A DNA stretch of 45,408 bases. It comes from Bdellovibrionales bacterium (GTDB lineage: Bacteria; Bdellovibrionota_C; UBA2361; SZUA-149; JAGRAN01). Shown here one piece after another: positions 1-7,759 of this stretch (positions are counted from its first letter, which is position 1; every line of letters starts with the position of its first letter). Location: assembly GCA_020434585.1 (NCBI GenBank), contig JAGRAN010000054.1:1867-47274 (forward strand). The letters are read 5' to 3'. Both the position numbers and the translations under genes were made by a program. The notes below the pieces were generated by a model. It made no database searches, had not been told where the DNA came from, and saw only the letters and a list, made by a program, of their open reading frames with translations.

Positions 1-335
1 GGAGTGAATGTGCCGTAGTAACCCATTCCGATCAGCGATCTGAAAATCTGGTTCTTCGAGGCTACGGCGCGAAGGTGGTCCAGCGCCTGGCCCTCTGACA
101 TCGCTTCACCGACTGCAAGCGGGCGTTTTGTTCGGATGGCGGCGGGAACCGTCTTACTAACTAGCTCCTCCAGAGTAGACAACCCCAGCAGTTTCAGCAT
201 TTCCTGAACTTCGGACGCAGATGGTCCGACATGACGCTCAGCAAAAGTAAAGCCTTCGTCCCTGGCTCCATCTTCGTTCATGACAGTCGGTCGCACTTCA
301 GTTTTTCGGGCCTGAGCCCCGCCGGTAACAGACAT
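1..335 (-). CDS. gcvP: Glycine dehydrogenase (decarboxylating), GcvP, 5' part
   Basis: This is the P-protein of the glycine cleavage system: it decarboxylates glycine with PLP and passes the aminomethyl group to lipoyl-GcvH. Only the first 111 codons lie in the window; the rest runs off the left edge. The start is the ATG at 333-335, with GGAAGGTGG just upstream on the minus strand. The visible part has the family N-terminus: an F-x-x-RHVGPS motif near residue 30, then an LGL-x-x-LEEL helix, KNQIFRSLIGMGYYG near residues 93-107, and TP at the edge. It follows gcvH by 24 bases, so gcvT-gcvH-gcvP form one operon. A long N-terminal extension of about 28 residues precedes the conserved core. Whether it is the single-chain or split form cannot be decided from this fragment; the N-terminal motif suits either. 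Confidence 0.93.
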   Translation of the reverse strand, partial: MSVTGGAQARKTEVRPTVMNEDGARDEGFTFAERHVGPSASEVQEMLKLLGLSTLEELVSKTVPAAIRTKRPLAVGEAMSEGQALDHLRAVASKNQIFRSLIGMGYYGTFT

Positions 336-359
336 ATAATACCACCTTCCAACATCTGG

Positions 360-749
360 TTATTTTGAAATTTCAGCTACGTACTCATCGTAGGCAGACG
401 CGTCCATCAGCTCACCAAGCTGTGAACTGTCGCTAGGAGTAATCGCGATCATCCAGCCATCTGTGTAAGGAGCCGAATTTACGGAATCTGGTGCATCACC
501 TAAGCCTTCGTTAATCGCTTCGACAACTCCGTCTACCGGTGAGTAGACATCACTCACAGCTTTGACTGACTCGACTGTACCAAAAGACTCGCCCTTCGAA
601 ACAGCTGCGCCAATTTCGGGCAGCTCAACAAAGACAATATCTCCCAGTTCGACCTGAGCATGATCGGTGATGCCAACAACAACTCGGCCGCCTTCATCAC
701 GGGCCCACTCATGGTCTTTGCTGAATTTGCAATTTTGCGGTGTACTCAT
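360..749 (-). CDS. gcvH: Glycine cleavage system H protein
   Basis: This is the lipoyl carrier of the glycine cleavage complex. It shuttles the aminomethyl intermediate from GcvP to GcvT and electrons to the L-protein in the cytoplasm. The 129-residue length is normal. The lipoylation site is Lys63 in the motif ESVKAVSD, preceded by GTV, and the YSPVDGVV strand follows. The N-terminus contains KDHEWAR and VGITDHAQ-x-x-LGD, both family hallmarks, and TDGWM lies near residue 97. The ATG start has AAAGG seven bases upstream. It lies 10 bases after gcvT and 24 before gcvP on the same strand, so the three are surely cotranscribed. Confidence 0.97.
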   Translation of the reverse strand: MSTPQNCKFSKDHEWARDEGGRVVVGITDHAQVELGDIVFVELPEIGAAVSKGESFGTVESVKAVSDVYSPVDGVVEAINEGLGDAPDSVNSAPYTDGWMIAITPSDSSQLGELMDASAYDEYVAEISK

Positions 750-759
750 CTTACCTTTC

Positions 760-1893
760 TCAGTTTCCGCGTTTATAAAATGGCTTTTTGATTACCTTGA
801 CTGCCAGCTTGCGCCCTCGCACGTCAGCTAACAGGTTTGTTCCAAGCTTGGCAGAGCTTGCGTCGATTAGAGCGATGCCAATTGCTTTTCCGACGGTAGG
901 CGGCTTAGTTCCGCTTGTAACCTCACCGACTTCGTTACCAGCAGCATCAGTAACAACTGCTCCTTGACGAATAATTCCAGCATCAACAACTTCTAGACCA
1001 ACTAGCTTGCGGCGACTGCCAGACTCTTTTTCTGCCGCAAGAGCGTCACGCCCAATAAAATCGCCCTTGTCTAGCTTCACAACCCACGCCAGACCTGACT
1101 CAAGCGCTGTGATGTCGTCTGCCAGTTCATGACCGTGCAGCGGATAACAAGCTTCCAAGCGAAGAGTGTCGCGCGCTCCTAAACCGGCGGGTTTCAGTCC
1201 CTCTGCCTGCCCGTTCTCCATTAGCTGGTCCCATAGGACAGGAGCTGCGTTAGGCTCAACAAAAAGCTCGAAGCCGTCCTCTCCGGTATAGCCAGTTCGT
1301 GCTATCAGGATTTCTACTTCACCGTTGCCGAAGTTGTGTTTAAATGTTTGATGCGTAAATGACGGGAACTCGTCCAGCTCGAACTTCGCCGCTGGAAGTT
1401 TAAGAGTGTCAGCAAGTATCGCGACTGCCTTAGGACCCTGCAACGCTATTTGCGCATATTGCTGGGAAACGTTGTCGAGGTTTACCCCAAAAGTATTGTG
1501 TTCGGTCAGCCACTGGAAATCTTTATCGGTATTGGCGGCGTTTACACAAAGCAAATAATCATTATCGCCGCGCTTGTAGACGATGATGTCATCAACTACT
1601 CCGCCAGACTCATTAGTCAGCAGTGAATACTGCGCCTTGCCGTTAGTTAATTTCGAAACATCGTTGCTTGTGACGTGCTGCAGAAATTCAAGCGCCTTCT
1701 CACCGGTGACGATGACTTCGCCCATGTGGCTAACATCAAATAGACCCGCCTGATTTCGGACAGCGTTATGTTCGTCCACCAGACCGCTATATTGCACTGG
1801 CATTTCCCAGCCGCCGAAGGGAACAAAGCGCGCTCCGGCCTGCTTATGACAATCGTAAAGGGGAGTTCTTCTTAGCTCAGAGTCAGCTGCCAA
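760..1893 (-). CDS. gcvT: Aminomethyltransferase (glycine cleavage T protein)
   Basis: GcvT takes the aminomethyl group from lipoyl-GcvH, releases ammonia and makes 5,10-methylene-tetrahydrofolate. The 377-residue protein opens with RRTPLYDCH and [12 protein letters not shown], then [15 protein letters not shown], which are diagnostic of the family. [13 protein letters not shown] lies near residue 200 and [20 protein letters not shown] near 240. GxGARD carries the conserved folate-site region. No ATG fits; the start is TTG at 1891-1893 with AGGA about nine bases upstream. It is the first gene of the gcvT-H-P operon. The 146 bases upstream contain no glycine riboswitch core that I can recognise. 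folD, the next folate enzyme, lies just upstream on the same strand. Confidence 0.96.
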   Translation of the reverse strand: MAADSELRRTPLYDCHKQAGARFVPFGGWEMPVQYSGLVDEHNAVRNQAGLFDVSHMGEVIVTGEKALEFLQHVTSNDVSKLTNGKAQYSLLTNESGGVVDDIIVYKRGDNDYLLCVNAANTDKDFQWLTEHNTFGVNLDNVSQQYAQIALQGPKAVAILADTLKLPAAKFELDEFPSFTHQTFKHNFGNGEVEILIARTGYTGEDGFELFVEPNAAPVLWDQLMENGQAEGLKPAGLGARDTLRLEACYPLHGHELADDITALESGLAWVVKLDKGDFIGRDALAAEKESGSRRKLVGLEVVDAGIIRQGAVVTDAAGNEVGEVTSGTKPPTVGKAIGIALIDASSAKLGTNLLADVRGRKLAVKVIKKPFYKRGN

Positions 1894-2039
1894 CGTAGGA
1901 ATCCTAATTTTTCTGCGATTTTAACGGACATTATTTACCGCAAGCCGGCCCGCTTGTCCAAACTGCGCGAAGCAAGTTTACTGGAAAAATTTGGGTATTA
2001 TCTTAGGGACTAGGTCAGCTTATCCACCCTGCCGTTAAC

Positions 2040-2912
2040 TTATCTCACTGCTACTTCGGCGGCGCGAACGGTGTTTGCCATCAACATAGCAATTGTCATC
2101 GGACCCACTCCGCCGGGAACTGGCGTAATAGCGGCAGCCGTGGACTGAGCCTCGTCGTAGCAGACATCGCCCGCAAGGGAACCGTCATCGAGCCGATTAA
2201 TCCCGACATCGATTACTATCGAACCGGGTTTTACCCAATCGCCGCGCACAAAGTTCGGTCTACCGACCGCGGCAACAAGTATATCTGCGCCGCGGCAAAC
2301 TTCTGCGAGGTCTTTTGTTCGGGAATGGCACTGCGTCACCGTGCAGTTCTCGGCTAAAAGAAGAGCCGCAGCGGGTTTGCCGACCAAAATGGAACGCCCA
2401 AGGACAACTGCGTGTAAACCGCTAAGGGATGAGTTTTGCCCTAGGGCGGCCCGCGCAGATTTAACTAACTCAATGCAGCCTTTAGGAGTGCATGGCGCGA
2501 ACGTATCGGCACCTCGCAGCAGCAAACCCTGATTATAGGGGTGTAAGCCATCAACATCTTTCTCCGGCGCGATGCAAAGCAACGCTGAGAACTCGTCCAA
2601 TCCGTCAGGCAGGGGAAGCTGAAGTAAAATACCGTCAACACTGCCATCCGCAGAAAGTTCCCGCAGCTTAGCTTGCAACTCTTCGTTCGAGGTACTAGCG
2701 GGGAGAGAGAGATCGACCGTATCAATACCCAGCTTGTGGGCACGTTTCGCCTTAGAGCTGACGTAAACTTTGGATGCAGGGTTTTCGCCGACCAGCACCA
2801 CTGCCAGGCAAGGCGCCCTACCCGCACCTTTCTGAACGGCGGCGGTGCGCTGTTTTAAGTCTGCGTATACAGATTTAGCCAGCTCTTTACCGCTAATAAC
2901 GATTGCTGCCAA
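2040..2912 (-). CDS. folD: Bifunctional methylene-THF dehydrogenase/methenyl-THF cyclohydrolase
   Basis: FolD interconverts 5,10-methylene-, methenyl- and 10-formyl-tetrahydrofolate with NADP. The protein shows VDGILLQLPLP, PEKDVDGLHPYN, LGRSILVGKPAA (nucleotide site) and the C-terminal PGGVGPMTIAML, all FolD signatures. Y-V-x-x-K-x-K near residue 50 contains the catalytic Lys. The reading frame is open further upstream to a TTG at 2969. I chose TTG 2910-2912 (MAAIVISGKELA, 290 residues) because GGAGGT precedes it by four bases and known FolD proteins begin at this point. It lies upstream of gcvT on the same strand. Its substrate is the product of the glycine cleavage system, so the neighbourhood makes metabolic sense. 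Confidence 0.95.
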   Translation of the reverse strand: MAAIVISGKELAKSVYADLKQRTAAVQKGAGRAPCLAVVLVGENPASKVYVSSKAKRAHKLGIDTVDLSLPASTSNEELQAKLRELSADGSVDGILLQLPLPDGLDEFSALLCIAPEKDVDGLHPYNQGLLLRGADTFAPCTPKGCIELVKSARAALGQNSSLSGLHAVVLGRSILVGKPAAALLLAENCTVTQCHSRTKDLAEVCRGADILVAAVGRPNFVRGDWVKPGSIVIDVGINRLDDGSLAGDVCYDEAQSTAAAITPVPGGVGPMTIAMLMANTVRAAEVAVR

Positions 2913-3057
2913 AGCGACCTCCACAGAGTGAACCGCGCCTATCCAAACACGTCCGCTCGGACATATCAATTGGTGCCGACTTGTAAGTATTCAATTTTTG
3001 TTAAATAGTAAGCTCCCGAAAAAACGGTAAATACTATAAGCAATTTTTGAAGAAGCT

Positions 3058-4182
3058 ATGATTATCGGTGTCCCTCGAGAACGCAAAACGGCTGAACGCC
3101 GGGTTGCCATCACTCCTTACGGCGTAAAAGAACTCGAACGAATCGGCGCGAAAGTCCTTATCGAAAAGGACGCCGGCGTTTTGAGCGGATTTTCAAACGA
3201 AGAATACATCAGCTGCGGTGCCGAAATGGTCGACACACTGGCCGATGTCTGGAACCGCTGCGACCTCTTGGTCAAAGTTAAAGAGCCCGCACCCGAGGAG
3301 TTCGAATTCTTTCGACCCGGTTTGGCCGTCTTCTCTTTTCTACACTTAGCTGTCGCACCAGACCTGACTCGCGCTCTGGTTGAAAAAGGCGTAACAGGTC
3401 TGGATTACGATTTGGTAGCGCTCGACAACGGACGGCTCCCGATCCTAGAGCCGATGAGCATCATAGCAGGAAAGCTTTCTATCCAATGCGGTGCCTACGC
3501 GCTACAGGCGAACTGCGGTGGACGAGGCGTACTGCTCGGCGGTTCGGTAGGTGTGCCGCCCGCGAAAGTTGTAGTACTTGGTGCTGGAGCTGCTGGGAGC
3601 AATGCCGCACGTGTAGCACTGGGAATGGGTGCCGAAGTATCTATCCTTGATATTAATACAGAAAAGCTGGCTCCCTTTTCAGACACCGGCCTGAGAGCGC
3701 GAACCGTTTACTCCACACCGACATCGGTCGAAAATGAACTTCAGAATGCAGACCTTTTGATTGGTTCTGTTCTGATCCCCGGCGCTTTAGCTCCGAAGCT
3801 CGTTTCAAAAGAGATGATCGAAGACATGCGCAACGGCTCGGTGCTTGTTGATATCAGTATCGACCAGGGTGGTGTTGCAGATTCAAGCCGACCGACTACG
3901 ATCACCGACCCTACTTATATTGAAGAAGGGGTTGTGCACTATTGTGTAACCAATATGCCTGCACTAGTTCCGCGCACATCGACCATCGCTCTAACCAACG
4001 CAACTCTGCCGTGGGTTAAAATGCTGGTGAATAAGGGCATCGACCAAACTCTGCGCACCTCCGCACCGATGCTGCGCAGCTTGACCAACTATAAAGGCAA
4101 GTTAACTAACAAAGAAATCGGCGAAGCAACCGGCATAAAGCCGCTGCCGTCCGAAGAAGTTTCGGCTCTGATTCGCGGCTAG
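3058..4182 (+). CDS. ald: Alanine dehydrogenase
   Basis: This enzyme catalyses NAD-dependent reversible oxidative deamination of L-alanine to pyruvate and ammonia. The 374-residue length is typical. The N-terminus MIIGVPRE and Arg15 in RRVAITP are conserved; Lys75 (VKVKEP) and His96 (SFLHLA) match the substrate-binding and catalytic residues known for the family. A Rossmann GAGAAG lies at 175-180 with acidic D198 after the second strand, and an aspartate near 269 lies in LVDISIDQGG. The start ATG has only a weak GAAGAAG ribosome site. It is divergent from folD (146 bases apart) and converges on minE with 9 bases between stops. Saccharopine dehydrogenases share the fold, but this motif set is specific to Ald. 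Confidence 0.96.
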   Translation: MIIGVPRERKTAERRVAITPYGVKELERIGAKVLIEKDAGVLSGFSNEEYISCGAEMVDTLADVWNRCDLLVKVKEPAPEEFEFFRPGLAVFSFLHLAVAPDLTRALVEKGVTGLDYDLVALDNGRLPILEPMSIIAGKLSIQCGAYALQANCGGRGVLLGGSVGVPPAKVVVLGAGAAGSNAARVALGMGAEVSILDINTEKLAPFSDTGLRARTVYSTPTSVENELQNADLLIGSVLIPGALAPKLVSKEMIEDMRNGSVLVDISIDQGGVADSSRPTTITDPTYIEEGVVHYCVTNMPALVPRTSTIALTNATLPWVKMLVNKGIDQTLRTSAPMLRSLTNYKGKLTNKEIGEATGIKPLPSEEVSALIRG

Positions 4183-4191
4183 GCAGATGCC

Positions 4192-4473
4192 TTAATTGCC
4201 GCCGGCGGCAGCTGCAACAGCCGGGCGAATTCGTCCAACTACCGGCATATTCACAATCAACGCCGTCGAACCGTTCTCTCTCTGCCACTCAACATCGATG
4301 TGGCTGCGTTCGGTCTCAAAGTATTTGGAAATTACTCCAATTAGATCCTTTTTAAACAGATCCATATCTTGCGGCGTAAGTCCGCTCCGGTCCTGAACCA
4401 GAACCATCTGCAGCCTATTCTTCGCCTGCTTTTTGCTACCGTCTTTTCCGAAGATTCTTGCTAATCCAAACAC
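4192..4473 (-). CDS. minE: Cell division topological specificity factor MinE
   Basis: MinE drives pole-to-pole oscillation of MinCD by stimulating the MinD ATPase. This restricts FtsZ ring assembly to midcell. The 93 residues show an N-terminal amphipathic MFGLARIFG-type membrane-targeting helix and the MinD-contact segment around AKNRLQMVLVQDRSG (residues 17-31). The C-terminal dimerisation domain has LKKDL-like and ISKYFE-type helices (residues 39-54) and the strand IDVEWQRENGSTALIVNMPV. The C-terminal tail is rich in Ala and Gly. It is the last gene of minC-minD-minE, 55 bases after minD. Its stop faces that of ald. Confidence 0.95.
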   Translation of the reverse strand: MFGLARIFGKDGSKKQAKNRLQMVLVQDRSGLTPQDMDLFKKDLIGVISKYFETERSHIDVEWQRENGSTALIVNMPVVGRIRPAVAAAAGGN

Positions 4474-4528
4474 GATTATTCCTCTCTAGCTTGGGCAGCC
4501 TAACTGCCGGTATCTACTACGCGCCCCG

Positions 4529-5323
4529 CTACGCCGCTCGCAAACGACGTCCAATTCGTGCCAACCAGCCGTCGCCATCGGTGATGCTTTCCATCGGAAC
4601 TTCAGCACCTGTTAGCCGCTCAGCTACTCGGATAAAAGACCTCCCGGCCGCCGATGCCGGATTGAAAACAACCGGCTCACCGGTATTCGCAGAGACCACG
4701 ATCTGCTCATCGCGAATAACGAGCCCGATTTGCTCTACACCTAATATTTCAATGACGTCGTTCGGTGAGAGCATATCTCCCCGGCGCACCATGTCGCGGT
4801 CGACCCGGTTAAGAATCAACCGAGTTTCGATGCCTTGGGCGTTCAGCAAACCGATGACACGGTCCGCGTCACGAATCGCAGCAACTTCTGGCGTGGTAAC
4901 CAGCAGCGCTTCGTCGGCACCTGCACAGGAGTTCCTGAATCCGCGCTCAATTCCAGCAGGGGAATCAATCAAAACGAAATCAAACTCTGCTTTGAACTTG
5001 TTAATTAAGTCGGCAACTTCCTTCTCAGTAACGACGTCTTTGTCGTCAGTTTGAGAGGCCGGCAGCAAGAACAAGTTATTCGACTTCTTCGACTTAATAA
5101 TCGCCTGTTGAGGTTTGCAGACTCCTTTAATTACGTCGACCAAGTTGAAGACGATGCGATTCTCAAGACCCATTATTACGTCTAGATTTCGCAGACCAAT
5201 GTCCCCATCGACTACAAGCACACGCTTTCCTTTTAGCGCCAGAGCCGCTCCCAGGTTTGCCGTGGTCGTGGTCTTGCCAACACCGCCCTTGCCTGAAGTG
5301 ATTACTATTGCCCGTCCTGCCAT
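4529..5323 (-). CDS. minD: Septum site-determining ATPase MinD
   Basis: MinD is a deviant-Walker ATPase that binds the membrane when ATP-loaded and recruits MinC. The protein has the deviant Walker A GKGGVGKTT at residues 11-19, DGDIGLRNLD (switch I region), DSPAGIERGFRN (switch II) and TTPEVAAIRDADRVIGLL. A basic amphipathic C-terminus (ARIGRRLRA) fits the membrane-targeting helix. Two ATG codons are adjacent (5324-5326 and 5321-5323). The second is five bases from GAGGG and gives MAGRAIV, so I prefer it; 264 residues. It lies between minC (37 bases upstream) and minE. No sign of degeneration. Confidence 0.96.
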   Translation of the reverse strand: MAGRAIVITSGKGGVGKTTTTANLGAALALKGKRVLVVDGDIGLRNLDVIMGLENRIVFNLVDVIKGVCKPQQAIIKSKKSNNLFLLPASQTDDKDVVTEKEVADLINKFKAEFDFVLIDSPAGIERGFRNSCAGADEALLVTTPEVAAIRDADRVIGLLNAQGIETRLILNRVDRDMVRRGDMLSPNDVIEILGVEQIGLVIRDEQIVVSANTGEPVVFNPASAAGRSFIRVAERLTGAEVPMESITDGDGWLARIGRRLRAA

Positions 5324-5359
5324 CATTACCCTCTATGCTGTACTAAACGAAACCCTACG

Positions 5360-6310
5360 CTATCGCCGCGCACCGCCGCGCTTCGTGTTCAGTCCGCGCG
5401 GATGAAAAGACTCAACGATAATCCGCCGGTCTTCGATTCGCGCGATTTCTGCTCCACGGCCGGACTCATCACTGCCGCGTGAAATTACTGAACCGATGCG
5501 CAGCTGCATCGGCTGCATTTGCATCGCGATAATTACTCGACCTTCACAGTCGTCATCATAGGCTGACGCATGCGCCGTGCCTCTAAGACTTCCCAAAATA
5601 ATAATGTCTCCGCCGGCAATCAAATCGGCGCCGGGGTTAACGTCTCCGATCACTACCAGACTGAAAGGTGTCTCTACTCGCTGACCGGAGCGGAGCGTGC
5701 CGTATAGAATTCTAGCGTTTGCATCTTCTTCGAGGAAAGTGTCCTCCCCGAGCAAGTCGGTGATACGCCGCAGCTGGTCCTGACTTAACGGACTTCCGTC
5801 AATCTCGCTTTCGGCTAACGTTAGCGCAATCTCGTCGATGCCGGACTCGCTGGCGGACTTAGAGACGTAGCGTGATTTTTCAATCTTCTCGAACAGCGAA
5901 ACCGCTTCGGTGGGATGTGAACTGTTTATGCCTGAATCGAGTTTGCCGCCAGGGTTTGCAATAAGACGCGGGGCTCGCCTACGCCGACCTACGACTTCAA
6001 TGTTGTAATCGTCCCTAAGCAGGTGCTCCAGGGTTTCACTTTGATCTTTGGTTGGGAGGCGGTCGAGCCACTCGATTGCGACTTCACCGCCTTCAAGAAA
6101 GCGACGACGCTCACCGAGGAAGACTGTCAGCTCCTGAAGTATTTCCGGCCATTCAGAACGCCCATCAATTCGGATAACCAATCCGTCTTCTGTTCCACGC
6201 GCACTGATGATGCCGTGTTGTGAGTGATCGTCGAGGAAAGACGCCCCATCGCGTCCACCCGCTGAGCTCGATGAATCTGACGAGCCGCTTTCGTCTACAA
6301 TATCCGCCAC
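5360..6310 (-). CDS. minC: Septum site-determining protein MinC
   Basis: MinC inhibits FtsZ polymerisation away from midcell and is recruited to the membrane by MinD. The C-terminal beta-helix domain is clear at about residues 195-300: LYGTLRSGQRVE, then VVIGDVNPGADLIAGGDIIILGSLRGTAHA, and a QMQPMQLRIG strand. The N-terminal third (residues 30-115) holds the SpoVR/MinC-N type fold, with WPEILQELTVFL and FLEGGEVAIEW. It begins with a Ser/Gly/Asp-rich stretch of about 25 residues, and the two domains are joined by a longer than usual linker (115-190), giving 316 residues against about 230 in E. coli. The start is GTG 6308-6310 with AGAGGGG eight bases upstream. It is the first gene of the min operon. 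Confidence 0.93.
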   Translation of the reverse strand: MADIVDESGSSDSSSSAGGRDGASFLDDHSQHGIISARGTEDGLVIRIDGRSEWPEILQELTVFLGERRRFLEGGEVAIEWLDRLPTKDQSETLEHLLRDDYNIEVVGRRRRAPRLIANPGGKLDSGINSSHPTEAVSLFEKIEKSRYVSKSASESGIDEIALTLAESEIDGSPLSQDQLRRITDLLGEDTFLEEDANARILYGTLRSGQRVETPFSLVVIGDVNPGADLIAGGDIIILGSLRGTAHASAYDDDCEGRVIIAMQMQPMQLRIGSVISRGSDESGRGAEIARIEDRRIIVESFHPRGLNTKRGGARR

Positions 6311-6616
6311 AGAACAACCCCTCTGCGATTACTACAGCCAAACAGAAAAGCAGCAGGTGCACGCGAAGTTAGGTGCGTGATTACTTTAACTTCGATGCAG
6401 TTGCTTACTTTAAATTGCTTATAGCAACGGGACGATCTCGCAGTCAAACGAAAACTATGCCGCTGCATACGAAAAGCAAAAAAGAAGATTATGTTGGATT
6501 TTATGCTGCTTAGCGCTGATGCAAGTGCCGCACATCAGGCAAAACGCCGACTCAAAACTATTTCGCTGTGGACAATTAGGAAAAGCTCAAAAAAACAATA
6601 TTTCCCGACGAAACCA
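6311..6616. other. Intergenic region upstream of minC
   Basis: These 306 bases separate the fpr stop from the minC start, both on the minus strand, so the min promoter should lie here. I see no gene and no clear terminator. A 9-base direct repeat, TTACTTTAA, occurs at 6381-6389 and 6405-6413 (24 bases apart, minus strand TTAAAGTAA), 71-103 bases upstream of minC. It could be a regulator site, but there is no supporting evidence beyond the repeat. Confidence 0.45.
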
Positions 6617-7405
6617 CTACCAGTATCGTTCGAAATGGATATTCCCGGGAGAACGTTTTGAATGCTTACTAAAACCCCGCGCCTCAAGCGACTCCTGCAC
6701 ACTGGTGATCATATCTGGATTCCCACATAAAAATACATGGCAGTCCTCGGGCGAGAGCTCAAAACCCGCGATTCGCTCGAAAGCTTCGGGCTCAAGCAAG
6801 GTGTTCACCCTTCCCCGCAGGCCGCTCCAATTCGAGCCCTCCGGCTCCCTGGTAACGGACGGGATATAAATTACTCGGGGGTCAGACTTTGCCGCCTGTT
6901 CAAGCTCCTCTCGGTATCCGAGATCGTGTGAATTCCTAACGCCGTGAATCACAACGAAGCGCTTCCATGGCGGATTTGCACCGTATTCACGAAGCATCGA
7001 CACATACGGCGCAAGTCCTGTGCCGGTTGAAACCATTATTAAATTCTTGTCGCGCGGAATTTCTTCGAGGGTGAATTTACCCTTGATTTTAGGGCCTAGC
7101 CAGACTCGGTCACCTACATCAAGACCATAGAGCTTTGGTGTGAGCTGCCCCTCATCAACTCGCACAATGAAGAATTCCAGCCCGGCGCGATCACTTGGTG
7201 CGGAGGCGATTGAGTAGGCTCGGCGCACGATTTTACGCTTTTCGCTATCCGGTGGACACTGGGAGCCGTCCAAGGCATCTTGCGGAAAACCCAGCTCCGC
7301 ATACTGACCCGCAACAAACTCCGGGACCTCTCCCGAATCTGGTTTTACCCTAACGATCCACAACCCATCGGCGACGTGCTGCTGCTGAGAAACAATGGCA
7401 TTCAT
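6617..7405 (-). CDS. fpr: Ferredoxin/flavodoxin-NADP+ reductase
   Basis: This is an FAD enzyme that moves electrons between NADP(H) and ferredoxin or flavodoxin. The FAD motif is RRAYSIASAP at residues 61-70, the NADP-site GTGLAP at 128-133 (followed by YVSMLRE), and CGNPDMI lies near 235. The protein ends in Tyr-Trp (FERYW), the C-terminal aromatic pair seen in the bacterial Fpr subclass rather than the plant type. The frame is open 34 codons further upstream. I chose ATG 7403-7405 because GGAGG lies eight bases before it and the resulting 262 residues fit the family. It stands alone between the min operon and the divergent gene at 7760. Confidence 0.92.
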   Translation of the reverse strand: MNAIVSQQQHVADGLWIVRVKPDSGEVPEFVAGQYAELGFPQDALDGSQCPPDSEKRKIVRRAYSIASAPSDRAGLEFFIVRVDEGQLTPKLYGLDVGDRVWLGPKIKGKFTLEEIPRDKNLIMVSTGTGLAPYVSMLREYGANPPWKRFVVIHGVRNSHDLGYREELEQAAKSDPRVIYIPSVTREPEGSNWSGLRGRVNTLLEPEAFERIAGFELSPEDCHVFLCGNPDMITSVQESLEARGFSKHSKRSPGNIHFERYW

Positions 7406-7759
7406 TAAGGGATCCTCCATAACGAGGGAGCATAGCGGAATAGCCGATACCTCAGCAAAAATTTCAGGCTGAATTTGCTCCGAAGGGCCCCTGTGTTTTA
7501 AGATCACAATAATCGGAAAAACAGCTCCTTCCCAGCCAAACTATCGCAAGAGACAACTTGAAGCTTCCTTGGCAGACGCCCCGGTTCACAACCGCCGTGC
7601 GCGGAGGAAGCGCAAGCAGCACTTAGGTTAATACTACTTATCCTCAGGCTTCACGGGAACCCACTGAACCCTGGAGCGCGGACAAACCCTCCGTGCTGCA
7701 CGGTTCACGTGGATGGTCCCGTGACAATCCCAGGCAGAATGGTGAATAAGGAGCGCGCA
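7406..7759. promoter_or_regulatory. Divergent intergenic region
   Basis: These 354 bases lie between divergently read fpr and the recombinase-like gene, so both promoters should be here. I see no convincing ORF. An 8-base inverted repeat, TCACGGGA at 7651-7658 and TCCCGTGA at 7717-7724, brackets a 58-base loop just before the plus-strand gene. The ribosome site AAGGAG at 7748-7753 lies six bases before ATG 7760. I could not assign promoter boxes with confidence. Confidence 0.35.

Noticed and set aside
1894..2039. Possible glycine riboswitch upstream of gcvT
   Set aside because: The conserved glycine riboswitch core sequences are not recognisable in these 146 bases; a covariance-model search would be decisive.
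2913..2969. Longer FolD start at TTG 2969
   Set aside because: The additional 19 residues are not found in the family and a good ribosome site precedes TTG 2910-2912.
4458..5054. 198-codon plus-strand frame opposite minD
   Set aside because: It is a shadow of minD, which has all its motifs on the minus strand.
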